From Prosthecobacter dejongeii (lineage in GTDB: Bacteria > Verrucomicrobiota > Verrucomicrobiia > Verrucomicrobiales > Verrucomicrobiaceae): a DNA stretch of 64,000 nucleotides. A program made the position numbers and the translations under genes. The first letter of the stretch is position 1, and every line of letters begins with the position of its first letter. Shown piece by piece: positions 55,322 to 62,166 of the stretch. The notes below the pieces were generated by a model. The model saw only the letters and a program-made list of their open reading frames with translations. It searched no databases and was not told where the DNA came from. The stretch spans positions 62,001 through 126,000 of the forward strand of contig NZ_JACHIF010000013.1 of NCBI RefSeq assembly GCF_014203045.1. The letters are read 5' to 3'.

Positions 55322-55927
55322 ATGGAAGGCTACCTCTGGCTCCTACTCCAAACCTTGCCGCTAATCACAGCCGCAGCCGTTGTTTTCTTCATCTTAGGCT
55401 GGCGATGGAGCACACAGGACAATCGCCTCAAAACCCAAAATTTATCCCAGCTTACAGGTAACGAGAACGTTGCTGCAGAAACCGCCCGCCGAGAGAGAGA
55501 CGAGACTAAAAACTTAGAAGAAAAAGTCCGTCAAACACTCGCCCAAACTCAGGCTGAATTGAAGGAATCTCAAGACCAGCAAACGCTTTTACAGAAGGAA
55601 GTCCTGCGCCTTGCCGATGCACTCAAGCAGGCTCAGCAAAACATTGTTTCTTTATCTCCAGTTCAGCCTCCCACGCTAAAAACCGAAACGACTCTCCTCC
55701 TTGAGCAAGAACGGCAGGCGCTCATCCAAGCCCGGCAGGAACTGGATCAGGAAAGAGCTACCCTCCATGCCGCTCAAGAAATTTGGCGAACAGAACAGGC
55801 TGCCAAAATAGCTCCGCAACCAACACCCGTTGCCAAAAAAACCCGGGCTACCAAAACAGCGGCAACAAAAACATCTCCCAAAACAAAAAAGCCACGAACC
55901 AAAAAATCGGAAGAATCAGCAAGCTAA
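55322..55927 (+). CDS. Membrane-anchored coiled-coil protein with Lys/Thr/Ala-rich tail
   Basis: 201 residues: transmembrane helix at about 8-28 (LLQTLPLITAAAVVFFILG), a long coiled coil at about 45-165 dominated by Glu, Gln, Lys and Arg (for example RERDETKNLEEKVRQTLAQTQ), and a tail (about 170-201) of TKTAATKTSPKTKKPRTKK type resembling histone H1-like or nucleic-acid-binding tails. No family is recognised. It is coupled to the BON-like gene and may be its partner. Confidence 0.72.
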   Translation: MEGYLWLLLQTLPLITAAAVVFFILGWRWSTQDNRLKTQNLSQLTGNENVAAETARRERDETKNLEEKVRQTLAQTQAELKESQDQQTLLQKEVLRLADALKQAQQNIVSLSPVQPPTLKTETTLLLEQERQALIQARQELDQERATLHAAQEIWRTEQAAKIAPQPTPVAKKTRATKTAATKTSPKTKKPRTKKSEESAS

Positions 55928-56007
55928 TGGTGTCTAGCAATATCTAAGTCTTAGCTCACCTAACCATTAATCAGACTATCGGGCCCACATCTGGCTCCTA
56001 TTCCTGC

Positions 56008-56427
56008 ATGCCCGCTCACGCTGAAACTTTTCGCCTCAACACTCGTGGCAAAGGCACCTATGAAATCACTGAAGCCTGCCAACGCATCATCGCCCAGAGC
56101 CAAGTACATACCGGCACCGCGACCATTTTTGTCCAACATACTAGTTGTTCGCTCGTGATTTATGAAAATGCAGATCCTTCTGCACGGACGGATCTACATA
56201 GTTTCTTCGACCACCTCGTACCGGAAAACACGCCTTATTTTGTCCATACCCATGAAGGCCCCGATGACATGCCGAGCCACTTACGCATGGTCCTCACCCG
56301 TACTAGCGAAGTCATTCCCGTCATGAATGGCCGCCTTGCCCTGGGCACTTGGCAAGGCATCTTCCTCTTTGAACATCGTCGCGCACCACACACCCGCAGC
56401 ATCGTCATCAGTGTCGTGGGCGAGTGA
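56008..56427 (+). CDS. yjbQ: YjbQ family protein (UPF0047)
   Basis: 139 residues matching UPF0047: TIFVQHTSCSLVIYENADPS (about 41-60), the His-containing DLHSFFDHLVPE and YVHTHEGPDDMPSHLRMVL-type segment (seen as FVHTHEGPDDMPSHL), and LGTWQGIFLFEHRRAPHTR. YjbQ proteins have been linked to thiamine-phosphate synthase activity in vitro, but the physiological role is not settled. It stands alone. Confidence 0.93.
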   Translation: MPAHAETFRLNTRGKGTYEITEACQRIIAQSQVHTGTATIFVQHTSCSLVIYENADPSARTDLHSFFDHLVPENTPYFVHTHEGPDDMPSHLRMVLTRTSEVIPVMNGRLALGTWQGIFLFEHRRAPHTRSIVISVVGE

Positions 56428-56566
56428 AAATATCGAAGGTATATCTTCCGCAGGAAGACATCCTTACCAGCGGCTAAACGAGATTTCCCAGGCAGGAAGT
56501 TGGAGTGCAGTGAAGACTTTCGAAGATCAACGTGGTGAACTCATTTTCGAACTCACAGGGCTTTAG
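56411..56566 (+). CDS. Possible small ORF overlapping the end of yjbQ
   Basis: A 51-codon frame begins at GTG 56411 inside the yjbQ 3' end and runs to TAG 56564-56566. The C-terminal part (HPYQRLNEISQAGSWSAVKTF, then ELIFELTGL) looks like protein, with ordinary codon use, which is unexpected for a spacer. It could be a small protein translated by coupling or a gene remnant. There is no known family. Confidence 0.3.
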   Translation: MSWASENIEGISSAGRHPYQRLNEISQAGSWSAVKTFEDQRGELIFELTGL

Positions 56567-56595
56567 GAATAAGCCCCCATACCTCGTCGGCAAAC

Positions 56596-57057
56596 TCAAC
56601 CGTGCTTGCGGTTAAAGCTGGACACCACTTTCTGGGTCTCACGTTTCACAGCCTTTTCCTTCAGGTCTTCGCGCTGATCACCTTTAGTCTTACCTTTACC
56701 AACACCAATCTCGATTTTCACTCGCGATTCTTTCCAATAGGCGCGCAGTACTGGCAGAGCTAAACCCTTTTGTTGTGTGTGAGCAAACAACTTTAAAATC
56801 TCGCGCTTGTGCAGAAGCAACCGCCGTGTTCTCCGGGGTTCATGCTGGCTGAAACTGGCTTTTTCATAGATCTGCACATCCATGTTGTAAAGCCACACCT
56901 GACCACGCTCCACTCGTGCAAAGGCGTCACTGATGTTCAACTTACCCAGCCGGATGGACTTCACTTCCGTGCCGCGCAATTCCACACCCGCCTCGTATCT
57001 CTCCAGAATATGAAAATCCCGGAGGGCCTTGCGATTGGTAGCGATTTCGTCGGTCAT
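56596..57057 (-). CDS. smpB: SsrA-binding protein SmpB
   Basis: 153 residues with the SmpB core: NRKALRDFHILERYEAGVEL, GTEVKSIRLGKLNISDAFARV, then HEPRRTRRLLLHKREI and the basic C-terminal tail (KGKTKGDQREDLKEKAVKRE) that enters the ribosomal mRNA channel. It partners tmRNA in rescuing stalled ribosomes. The tmRNA gene is not in the window. It is 42 bases downstream of rpoZ in the same direction. Confidence 0.97.
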   Translation of the reverse strand: MTDEIATNRKALRDFHILERYEAGVELRGTEVKSIRLGKLNISDAFARVERGQVWLYNMDVQIYEKASFSQHEPRRTRRLLLHKREILKLFAHTQQKGLALPVLRAYWKESRVKIEIGVGKGKTKGDQREDLKEKAVKRETQKVVSSFNRKHG

Positions 57058-57099
57058 GAGCCGTGGCGGCCAGGGGCTTCCTGACTGACGGAAAAAACG

Positions 57100-57306
57100 T
57101 TAGGCGTCCTTCACGTGGTATTCAGCCTTGATCTTGCCCTGGATGATTTCCATGAGCGCGATGTCAGCTTCCCGCATACCAGCGCGGCGCTCCACCAGAG
57201 GCGCACGGCCAGAGGTAAGCTGTTTCACTCGCTTCGAGACCATGTTGATCAGGATCGGCGGATCTTTGACGATAAGGGCAGCTTGTTCGACGAGTTCGGC
57301 TTTCAT
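57100..57306 (-). CDS. rpoZ: RNA polymerase omega subunit
   Basis: 68 residues. The family segment begins PPILINMVSKRVKQLTSGRAPLVE, and ADIALMEIIQGKI follows, as in omega proteins. Omega helps assemble and stabilise RNA polymerase. It is transcribed with smpB downstream; the epimerase gene is 104 bases upstream on the same strand. Confidence 0.92.
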   Translation of the reverse strand: MKAELVEQAALIVKDPPILINMVSKRVKQLTSGRAPLVERRAGMREADIALMEIIQGKIKAEYHVKDA

Positions 57307-57410
57307 CAGAGTATGCAGGGCTTCCCCCTTTCCAAAGAACGGAGGAGGGGGAAGCTGACAGTAGGGGGTGTTTACAGTCTGGCAAGAGGGAATTTCATCC
57401 TCCTGATGGT

Positions 57411-58376
57411 TCAGCTTAGCAGCGCACGCACTTCTTCCAGCGCCTGCTTGGTCCGCTTGATGCCTTCGATCTCCGTGTGTTTGCTGCCTTCATACTCGAT
57501 TCCGATGTAGCCGCGGTAGCCAGCCTTAACCACGATTTCGATGAGACGCTGGTAGTCCAGGCTCATTTCGCGGCCTTCGCGGCGGTCTTCGGTGTAAAAT
57601 TTCCCGGCACCGGTGTCCCAGTCATAAGCTTTGGCGCTCATACCTTGTTTCACCCAGGGCATGAATTCACGGAGCCCTTTGTAGGGATTGTAGAGCTCGC
57701 CTTTGTTGCGGTCGGTGTAGAAATTGCCGAAATCTGGGAGGATGCCGACGCGGGCATGGTCGGCCATCTTCATGACGCCGGTCAGCCACAGGCCGTGGCT
57801 GGAGAGGCCGCCGTGGTTTTCGACGACGACAAACAGGCCACGCTTGTCGGCTTCGACGCAGAGGGCGTGGAGGCCGTGGGCGGCGTGTTTCATTTGTTCA
57901 TCGTAGCTAAGTTTTGGATCGCTGGCGGCGTTGACGCGGATGCTGTGGCAGCCGAGGTGCTGGGCGGCGTCGAGCCATTTGAGGTGATTTTCTACGGTTT
58001 TTGCTTGTTTTTCGGCGTCGGAGTCGCCGAGATTGCCTTCGCGATCAACCATGATTAGCAGCCCCTTAACACCTTCATCAGCTTGGCGCTTTTTCATGTC
58101 GTCGAGGTAGGCCTTGTCGAGGGCTTTGTCGGCGAACATCTGGTTGACGTATTCGACGCCATCAATGCCGAGGCTGCGGGCGATTTTGCAGAAGTCGAGG
58201 TGCTCGATGGGTTCGGCGCCTTCCTTTCTGAACATGCCTTTGTTCAGGGACCACTCGGCCAGGGAGATTTTGAAGAGGGGTTCTTTGTCGGCTGCGCGCA
58301 GACCGGTGGCGGAGGCGGCCACGGCGGCGGTGAGGGTTTGGAGAAACTGGCGGCGGGAGGGGTAGGTGGGGGTCAT
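57411..58376 (-). CDS. Tat-exported sugar phosphate isomerase/epimerase (AP endonuclease 2 family)
   Basis: 321 residues. The signal has the twin-arginine motif PSRRQFLQTLTAAVAASATG, so the protein is exported folded. The TIM-barrel body has KISLAEWSLNKGMF, IMVDREGNLGD, HLGCHSIRVNAAS, the metal-ligand Glu/His in VVVENHGGLSSHG and LPDFGNFYTD, and YIGIEYEGSKHTE near the end. These belong to the xylose-isomerase-like family of isomerases and epimerases common in Planctomycetes and Verrucomicrobia. The substrate is unknown. ATG 58376 starts the signal; the frame extends to 58898. It is divergent from the peroxidase gene. Confidence 0.85.
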   Translation of the reverse strand: MTPTYPSRRQFLQTLTAAVAASATGLRAADKEPLFKISLAEWSLNKGMFRKEGAEPIEHLDFCKIARSLGIDGVEYVNQMFADKALDKAYLDDMKKRQADEGVKGLLIMVDREGNLGDSDAEKQAKTVENHLKWLDAAQHLGCHSIRVNAASDPKLSYDEQMKHAAHGLHALCVEADKRGLFVVVENHGGLSSHGLWLTGVMKMADHARVGILPDFGNFYTDRNKGELYNPYKGLREFMPWVKQGMSAKAYDWDTGAGKFYTEDRREGREMSLDYQRLIEIVVKAGYRGYIGIEYEGSKHTEIEGIKRTKQALEEVRALLS

Positions 58377-58517
58377 GGTTTTAGAAATAGATGGGCAGTT
58401 CAGACGAAACCGGGGATTCTGGCAATCTCTTTCCTTGAGGAGGATTTGGGCGGGTTTCGAGGGGGAATGTGCATTCGGCTGAAACCCTGGGGGGCTGACA
58501 TGCGTTCCTGTTGCCCC

Positions 58518-59060
58518 ATGAAAGTACTTTCTACCCTTCTGGCGCTGGTCGCCATCGCCTCTTCCGCTACGGCGGGCTCTCTTTACGATGTTCCTGTGAA
58601 GGACATTGACGGCAAGGAAACGACCCTGAAGCCCTACGAGGGCAAGGTGATGCTGATCGTGAACGTCGCCTCCAAGTGCGGCAACACAAAGCAGTACACG
58701 GAACTGCAGGCGCTGCACAAGGAGTTCGAAAAGGAGGGTCTGGCGATCCTGGGCTTCCCGAGCAATGACTTCGGCGGTCAGGAGCCAGGGACCAATGAAG
58801 AGATCAAAGAGTTTTGCTCCTCCAAGTATAAGGTGAGTTTTCCACTTTATGACAAAGTGGTGGTGAAGGGTGAAAACAAGCACCCTCTGTATCAGCAATT
58901 GAGCGGTCCAGAGTCCCCCTTCCCTGGCGATGTGAAGTGGAACTTCGGCAAGTTCCTGGTGGGTCGCGATGGCAAAATCATCGCTCGTTTTGAGCCCAAG
59001 GTGAAGCCGGACGACGTCGCGGTGACGACGGCGATCAAGGAAGCACTGGCGAAGAAGTAA
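58518..59060 (+). CDS. Exported glutathione peroxidase-family protein
   Basis: 180 residues with a signal peptide (STLLALVAIASSATAG). Family motifs are NVASKCGNTKQY with the peroxidatic Cys in place of selenocysteine, FPSNDFGGQEPG and VKWNFGKFLVG (Trp and Asn of the catalytic tetrad). The Cys in EFCSSKYKV may be the resolving Cys, in which case the enzyme would use thioredoxin-like donors. Periplasmic location is inferred from the signal. Confidence 0.9.
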   Translation: MKVLSTLLALVAIASSATAGSLYDVPVKDIDGKETTLKPYEGKVMLIVNVASKCGNTKQYTELQALHKEFEKEGLAILGFPSNDFGGQEPGTNEEIKEFCSSKYKVSFPLYDKVVVKGENKHPLYQQLSGPESPFPGDVKWNFGKFLVGRDGKIIARFEPKVKPDDVAVTTAIKEALAKK

Positions 59061-59082
59061 TTCGCGACGAATTCTGAAAAAG

Positions 59083-59117
59083 AAAAGGGCGCGTGGCTAA
59101 TGCCGCGCGCCTTTTTT
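59083..59117 (+). terminator. Intrinsic terminator after glutathione peroxidase gene
   Basis: AAAAGGGCGCGTGGC (59083-59097) pairs with GCCGCGCGCCTTTTTT (59102-59117) with wobble pairs and a 4-base loop, and the T-run is part of the stem end. Confidence 0.88.
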
Positions 59118-59173
59118 GTGGGATAAAGGGGTGTGGATCTTTGAGAGATCTGACTCAGTCACGCCAGCTTACA

Positions 59174-59596
59174 CTAATAAGGCCGGGTGACGATGATGTA
59201 ACCGGAGCCGGATGGGCGATACCAGACGTTGCGGTGGGTGTAGTAGGTGCTGCCGCCGTGGATGACACGGCGGGCTTCGCCGGGGAGGACGACGGTGCCG
59301 CCGGGGCTGCGCGGACTGCGGGGGTCTTGGTAGCCGTAACCTGGGCGGCCACGACCATCGCGGTCGTAACGGCCATCCCGATCCCGATCATATCGGCCGT
59401 CGCGATCATTGTCGCGGTGATCGTGGTCATGGTGGTCACGGTCGCGGCCATAACTCGAGCCGGGGCGGTGATGTCCACGGAAACCGGGGCCTGGGCGTGG
59501 GCCGGGGGCGTCGTAGGGGCCGCCGGCGGGGGTGACGTAGCAGGAGGTGAGAAGGAGGGCGGGCGCGAGAGCGAGGCCGAGGAGAGACGTTTTCAT
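59174..59596 (-). CDS. Small lipoprotein with Asp/Arg/His-rich low-complexity region
   Basis: 140 residues. A lipoprotein signal is clear: LLGLALAPALLLTSC with Cys at about 18. The middle (about 25-95) is a Pro/Gly/His stretch followed by imperfect repeats of DRDGRYDR, with HDHDHRDNDRDG. A short folded C-terminus follows (VIHGGSTYYTHRNVWYRP). The composition suggests metal binding or a charged surface linker. There is no family match. ATG 59596 begins the signal; the frame extends to 59728. It is divergent from the PaaK-like gene. Confidence 0.75.
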   Translation of the reverse strand: MKTSLLGLALAPALLLTSCYVTPAGGPYDAPGPRPGPGFRGHHRPGSSYGRDRDHHDHDHRDNDRDGRYDRDRDGRYDRDGRGRPGYGYQDPRSPRSPGGTVVLPGEARRVIHGGSTYYTHRNVWYRPSGSGYIIVTRPY

Positions 59597-59758
59597 GGGA
59601 TGGAGGGTCGGAAAGACCAGTGAATCTTCGTCTGAGCAGGTGTTTTTGGACTTCCTGTTCATCGTTTGCATTCTATCTGGCTGCACAGACGTAGAAAGGG
59701 ACGTCTTGCGACTTTCGTTTGACTGCATTCACACCCGCCCTCTTTTCTCTCAACCATC

Positions 59759-60820
59759 ATGACCCCCGAAGAAGCCCAAGCCCAACTCGACCAGCAAGTG
59801 CGTGAAACCATTCAGTGGCATTTCAGCCCGGAGACAGGCTGCCCGTTCTGGCTGGACTTCGCGAAGAAGAATTTTGACCCTCGCGGTGAGGTTAACAGCT
59901 TTGCCGACCTGATCGCGAAGTTCGATCACTTCCAGGACGAAAACCTGCGCGACTTGCAGCCTGAGGTGTGGGTGCCTGCTGCGTTTAAGGGCAAGCCTTT
60001 CAACATCTTTGAAACCGGCGGCACCACCGGGATGCCGAAGCAGCGCATCGGCTGGAACGATTACAAGACGGACTACGAAGAATTCAGCGGCAAGATCAAG
60101 GACGAGCACTTCCCGCCGGGCGGTGCGTGGCTGATGGTGGGCCCTACGGGTCCGCGCCGCCTGCGTTTGGCCATCGAGCATCTGGCGAATTTCCGGGGCA
60201 GCTCCTGCTACTTCATTGACCTGGACCCGCGCTTTGTGAAGAAGCTCATTTCGAACAAGCAGTTCGATGTGGCGCGTCAGTACATGGACCACGTGGTGGA
60301 CCAGGCGACGCTGATCCTGAAGAACCGCAAAGTGACCGGTCTGTTCACCACACCGAAGCTGCTGGAAGCCCTGGCTGAAAAGGTGGACCTCTATGATGCA
60401 GGCATCCGTGGCGCGTTTGTGGGAGGTACGACGATGACCCCGCAGTATGTGCGTTTCATGGTGGAAGAAGTGCTGGAAGGCCGCATCGGCTTCTACCCGA
60501 CGTATGGCAACACCCTCATGGGCCTGGCTGCCAGCGTGCCGCTGACTCCGGAAGACCAGTTCTCCGTCACCTACTACGCCCCCCAGCCGCGTGCGGTGCT
60601 GCGTGTGGTAGACCCGAAAAACACCTCCCAAGTCGTGGACTACGACACCTGGGGCCGCGTGGAATTGACGACGCTTACGAAGGAATTCTTCATGCCCCGC
60701 TTCCTGGAGCGCGACGAAGCCATGCGCCGCCGCCCACGCAACCAGTATGCCTGGGACGGCGTCGCCGACGTCCGCCCCTTCGGCGCGATGGAGAAGACCA
60801 TTGTCGAAGGCGTGTATTAA
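59759..60820 (+). CDS. Short PaaK-like AMP-forming acyl-activating enzyme
   Basis: 353 residues. The adenylate-forming P-loop is ETGGTTGMPKQR (about 85-96), followed by GGTTMTPQYVRFM and YPTYGNTLMG (about 245), as in phenylacetate-CoA ligase-type enzymes. Full PaaK proteins have about 430 residues with a C-terminal lid carrying a catalytic Lys. Here the protein ends at about the hinge (AWDGVADVRPFGAMEKTIVEG), so the lid is short or missing. The substrate is unknown. No reductase or thioesterase is adjacent. The gene is followed at once by a palindromic repeat and a terminator. Confidence 0.75.
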   Translation: MTPEEAQAQLDQQVRETIQWHFSPETGCPFWLDFAKKNFDPRGEVNSFADLIAKFDHFQDENLRDLQPEVWVPAAFKGKPFNIFETGGTTGMPKQRIGWNDYKTDYEEFSGKIKDEHFPPGGAWLMVGPTGPRRLRLAIEHLANFRGSSCYFIDLDPRFVKKLISNKQFDVARQYMDHVVDQATLILKNRKVTGLFTTPKLLEALAEKVDLYDAGIRGAFVGGTTMTPQYVRFMVEEVLEGRIGFYPTYGNTLMGLAASVPLTPEDQFSVTYYAPQPRAVLRVVDPKNTSQVVDYDTWGRVELTTLTKEFFMPRFLERDEAMRRRPRNQYAWDGVADVRPFGAMEKTIVEGVY

Positions 60821-60887
60821 AGGTAGCGCGCGTTGTCCCCAACGCGCCTTCCGCGAACGGCGGACGGAGGACCGTCCGCCCTACCTT
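60820..60887. repeat. Cloverleaf-like palindromic repeat (REP-type)
   Basis: Two perfect hairpins are enclosed by an outer stem. The outer stem is AAGGTAG (60820-60826) with CTACCTT (60881-60887). Inside are GCGCGTTG (60828-60835) with CAACGCGC (60840-60847), and GGCGGACGG (60859-60867) with CCGTCCGCC (60872-60880), both with 4-base loops. The unit thus resembles a three-way junction. It starts in the stop codon of the PaaK-like gene. The structure and high GC suggest a dispersed repeat family. Confidence 0.85.
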
Positions 60888-60894
60888 CCTGTCC

Positions 60895-60926
60895 AAGGCG
60901 CAAGACTTCGGTCTTGCGCCTTTTTT
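60895..60926 (+). terminator. Intrinsic terminator with TTCG tetraloop
   Basis: AAGGCGCAAGAC (60895-60906), loop TTCG, GTCTTGCGCCTT (60911-60922), then further Ts to 60926: a 12-bp stem with an extra-stable loop. It ends the PaaK-like transcript after the palindromic repeat. Confidence 0.93.
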
Positions 60927-60942
60927 CTTTCAATCGAAGCCC

Positions 60943-62166
60943 TCAAGCCTTCACAATTTGTGCAGTCGCCGGGTCATATCGGTAATTTCCAATTTTACCT
61001 TCGCGAAGTTTTTGAATCGCCTCCTCAATGACAGGCAAAGGAACCAAAAACCACTCCCTCGGCTCCACCTGGCCGCCAAACCGGTCTTTCAGTTCCAAAT
61101 CCAATCGGGCACTCGCAAAGAATTTGTGGATCATAGCCTCAAGCAGAGTCCGGTTGATATTCACTAGCTTGTAGAAGCCCATCACTTCCACGTCGGCCAG
61201 CAGGTAAGTCGGATCCTTCTTGGCGTTGGCGATCCGTTTTCCCACATCGCCACCCGTGACTCCAATCTTGTGAATCACGGACCTGTTCTCAGCGATAAAC
61301 GGATGTGACGAAAAACTCCTAAGCACATAGATCAAGCCGGAAGACAGGTCACCCTCCGCCTCTACATCTGAAAAAAGCGGCCCTAGATTCGGCTCTGTAA
61401 TTCGGCGGCTGGCCTTGTCCTTGTTCAAGGCCCGTTGGAGGGAGCGCACCAGAAGGTCACTTTCGGTGCCGTTATCATAGATCACTCTGAGTCTGCGATC
61501 TGGACGCCCATAGTCGCTGACAAAGGGTTCCCCCATTTCCGCCACGATCACCTTCTGGCCGTCCAAGATGAAGAGGTCGCCGTTTTTCACATCGGCATTA
61601 TCCTTGTATTTCAGCGTCTGCCGTTTTCCGGTCTCCAACTCGTGCTGCACGGCTTCAAAGATGGGCCGAAACACATCAAAATCATTGCATGGATTTCTCT
61701 GCGCCACTTCCTCGGCAGCGCGGATCTCCTCGCGAGACCGCACATGCTTAAGCTGAGTCAAGTCGTGTCCGGGGCCATCTTCTCCACGCAGCACATTCAG
61801 CAATTCATCATCGGAGGGCACAGCCTCCACGGCTGCCCCCGCATGATATTCAGCCACGTCTTCCTGAACCAAGCCGGTTGCCGTTGTATGAGTCGTTCTT
61901 AACAGGCCATGGGAGTCTCGGCCTTTCAGCACTTCCCGGCATTCAGGGGAGGCACGCAGCCGCTCCAGCCGCACGGCATACAGCCGCTCAAAGATGTCAC
62001 GGTCCGCTCCATGCTCAGGCCGCCTGCCGTGTTGCTCGACGAATCGCTCAATCTCTTCGAACCCCGCAATGATGCGCTGTTCCCGTGCCGAACTGCCGCT
62101 CGCCTTTTCAGGCAGCGCAAAGTCGTCCAGTTCAGACCTCAGTTCATCCAGATCAATGTCAGTCAT
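60943..62166 (-). CDS. GIY-YIG (T5orf172-type) nuclease-domain protein
   Basis: 407 residues. The C-terminal part (about 285-395) is a T5orf172/GIY-YIG domain: LIYVLRS, HKIGVTGGDVGKRIANAKK (the YIG-like KIG and the Arg), and LLEAMIHKFF with the catalytic-type Glu. The first 280 residues are charged and helical (VEQHGRRPEHGADRDIFERLYAVRLERL) with a small beta region (YKDNADVKNGDLFILDGQKVIVAEM). It overlaps the helicase gene by eight bases and is translated just after it, so the two products probably work together. The start at 62166 was chosen for the overlap; the frame extends to 62307. Confidence 0.85.
   Translation of the reverse strand: MTDIDLDELRSELDDFALPEKASGSSAREQRIIAGFEEIERFVEQHGRRPEHGADRDIFERLYAVRLERLRASPECREVLKGRDSHGLLRTTHTTATGLVQEDVAEYHAGAAVEAVPSDDELLNVLRGEDGPGHDLTQLKHVRSREEIRAAEEVAQRNPCNDFDVFRPIFEAVQHELETGKRQTLKYKDNADVKNGDLFILDGQKVIVAEMGEPFVSDYGRPDRRLRVIYDNGTESDLLVRSLQRALNKDKASRRITEPNLGPLFSDVEAEGDLSSGLIYVLRSFSSHPFIAENRSVIHKIGVTGGDVGKRIANAKKDPTYLLADVEVMGFYKLVNINRTLLEAMIHKFFASARLDLELKDRFGGQVEPREWFLVPLPVIEEAIQKLREGKIGNYRYDPATAQIVKA

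Noticed and set aside
57477..58058. 193-codon plus-strand frame in the epimerase gene
   Set aside because: Shadow frame; the minus-strand protein has a Tat signal and clear family motifs.
59093..59623. 176-codon plus-strand frame with repeated Val/Ala/Ile/Gly
   Set aside because: It is antisense to the DRDG-repeat lipoprotein; the hydrophobic repeats are the complement of its Asp/Arg codons.
60820..60926. Possible short CRISPR-like array from the adjacent hairpins
   Set aside because: The hairpins are different sequences, there is no repeat-spacer periodicity and no cas gene; they are a palindromic element and a terminator.
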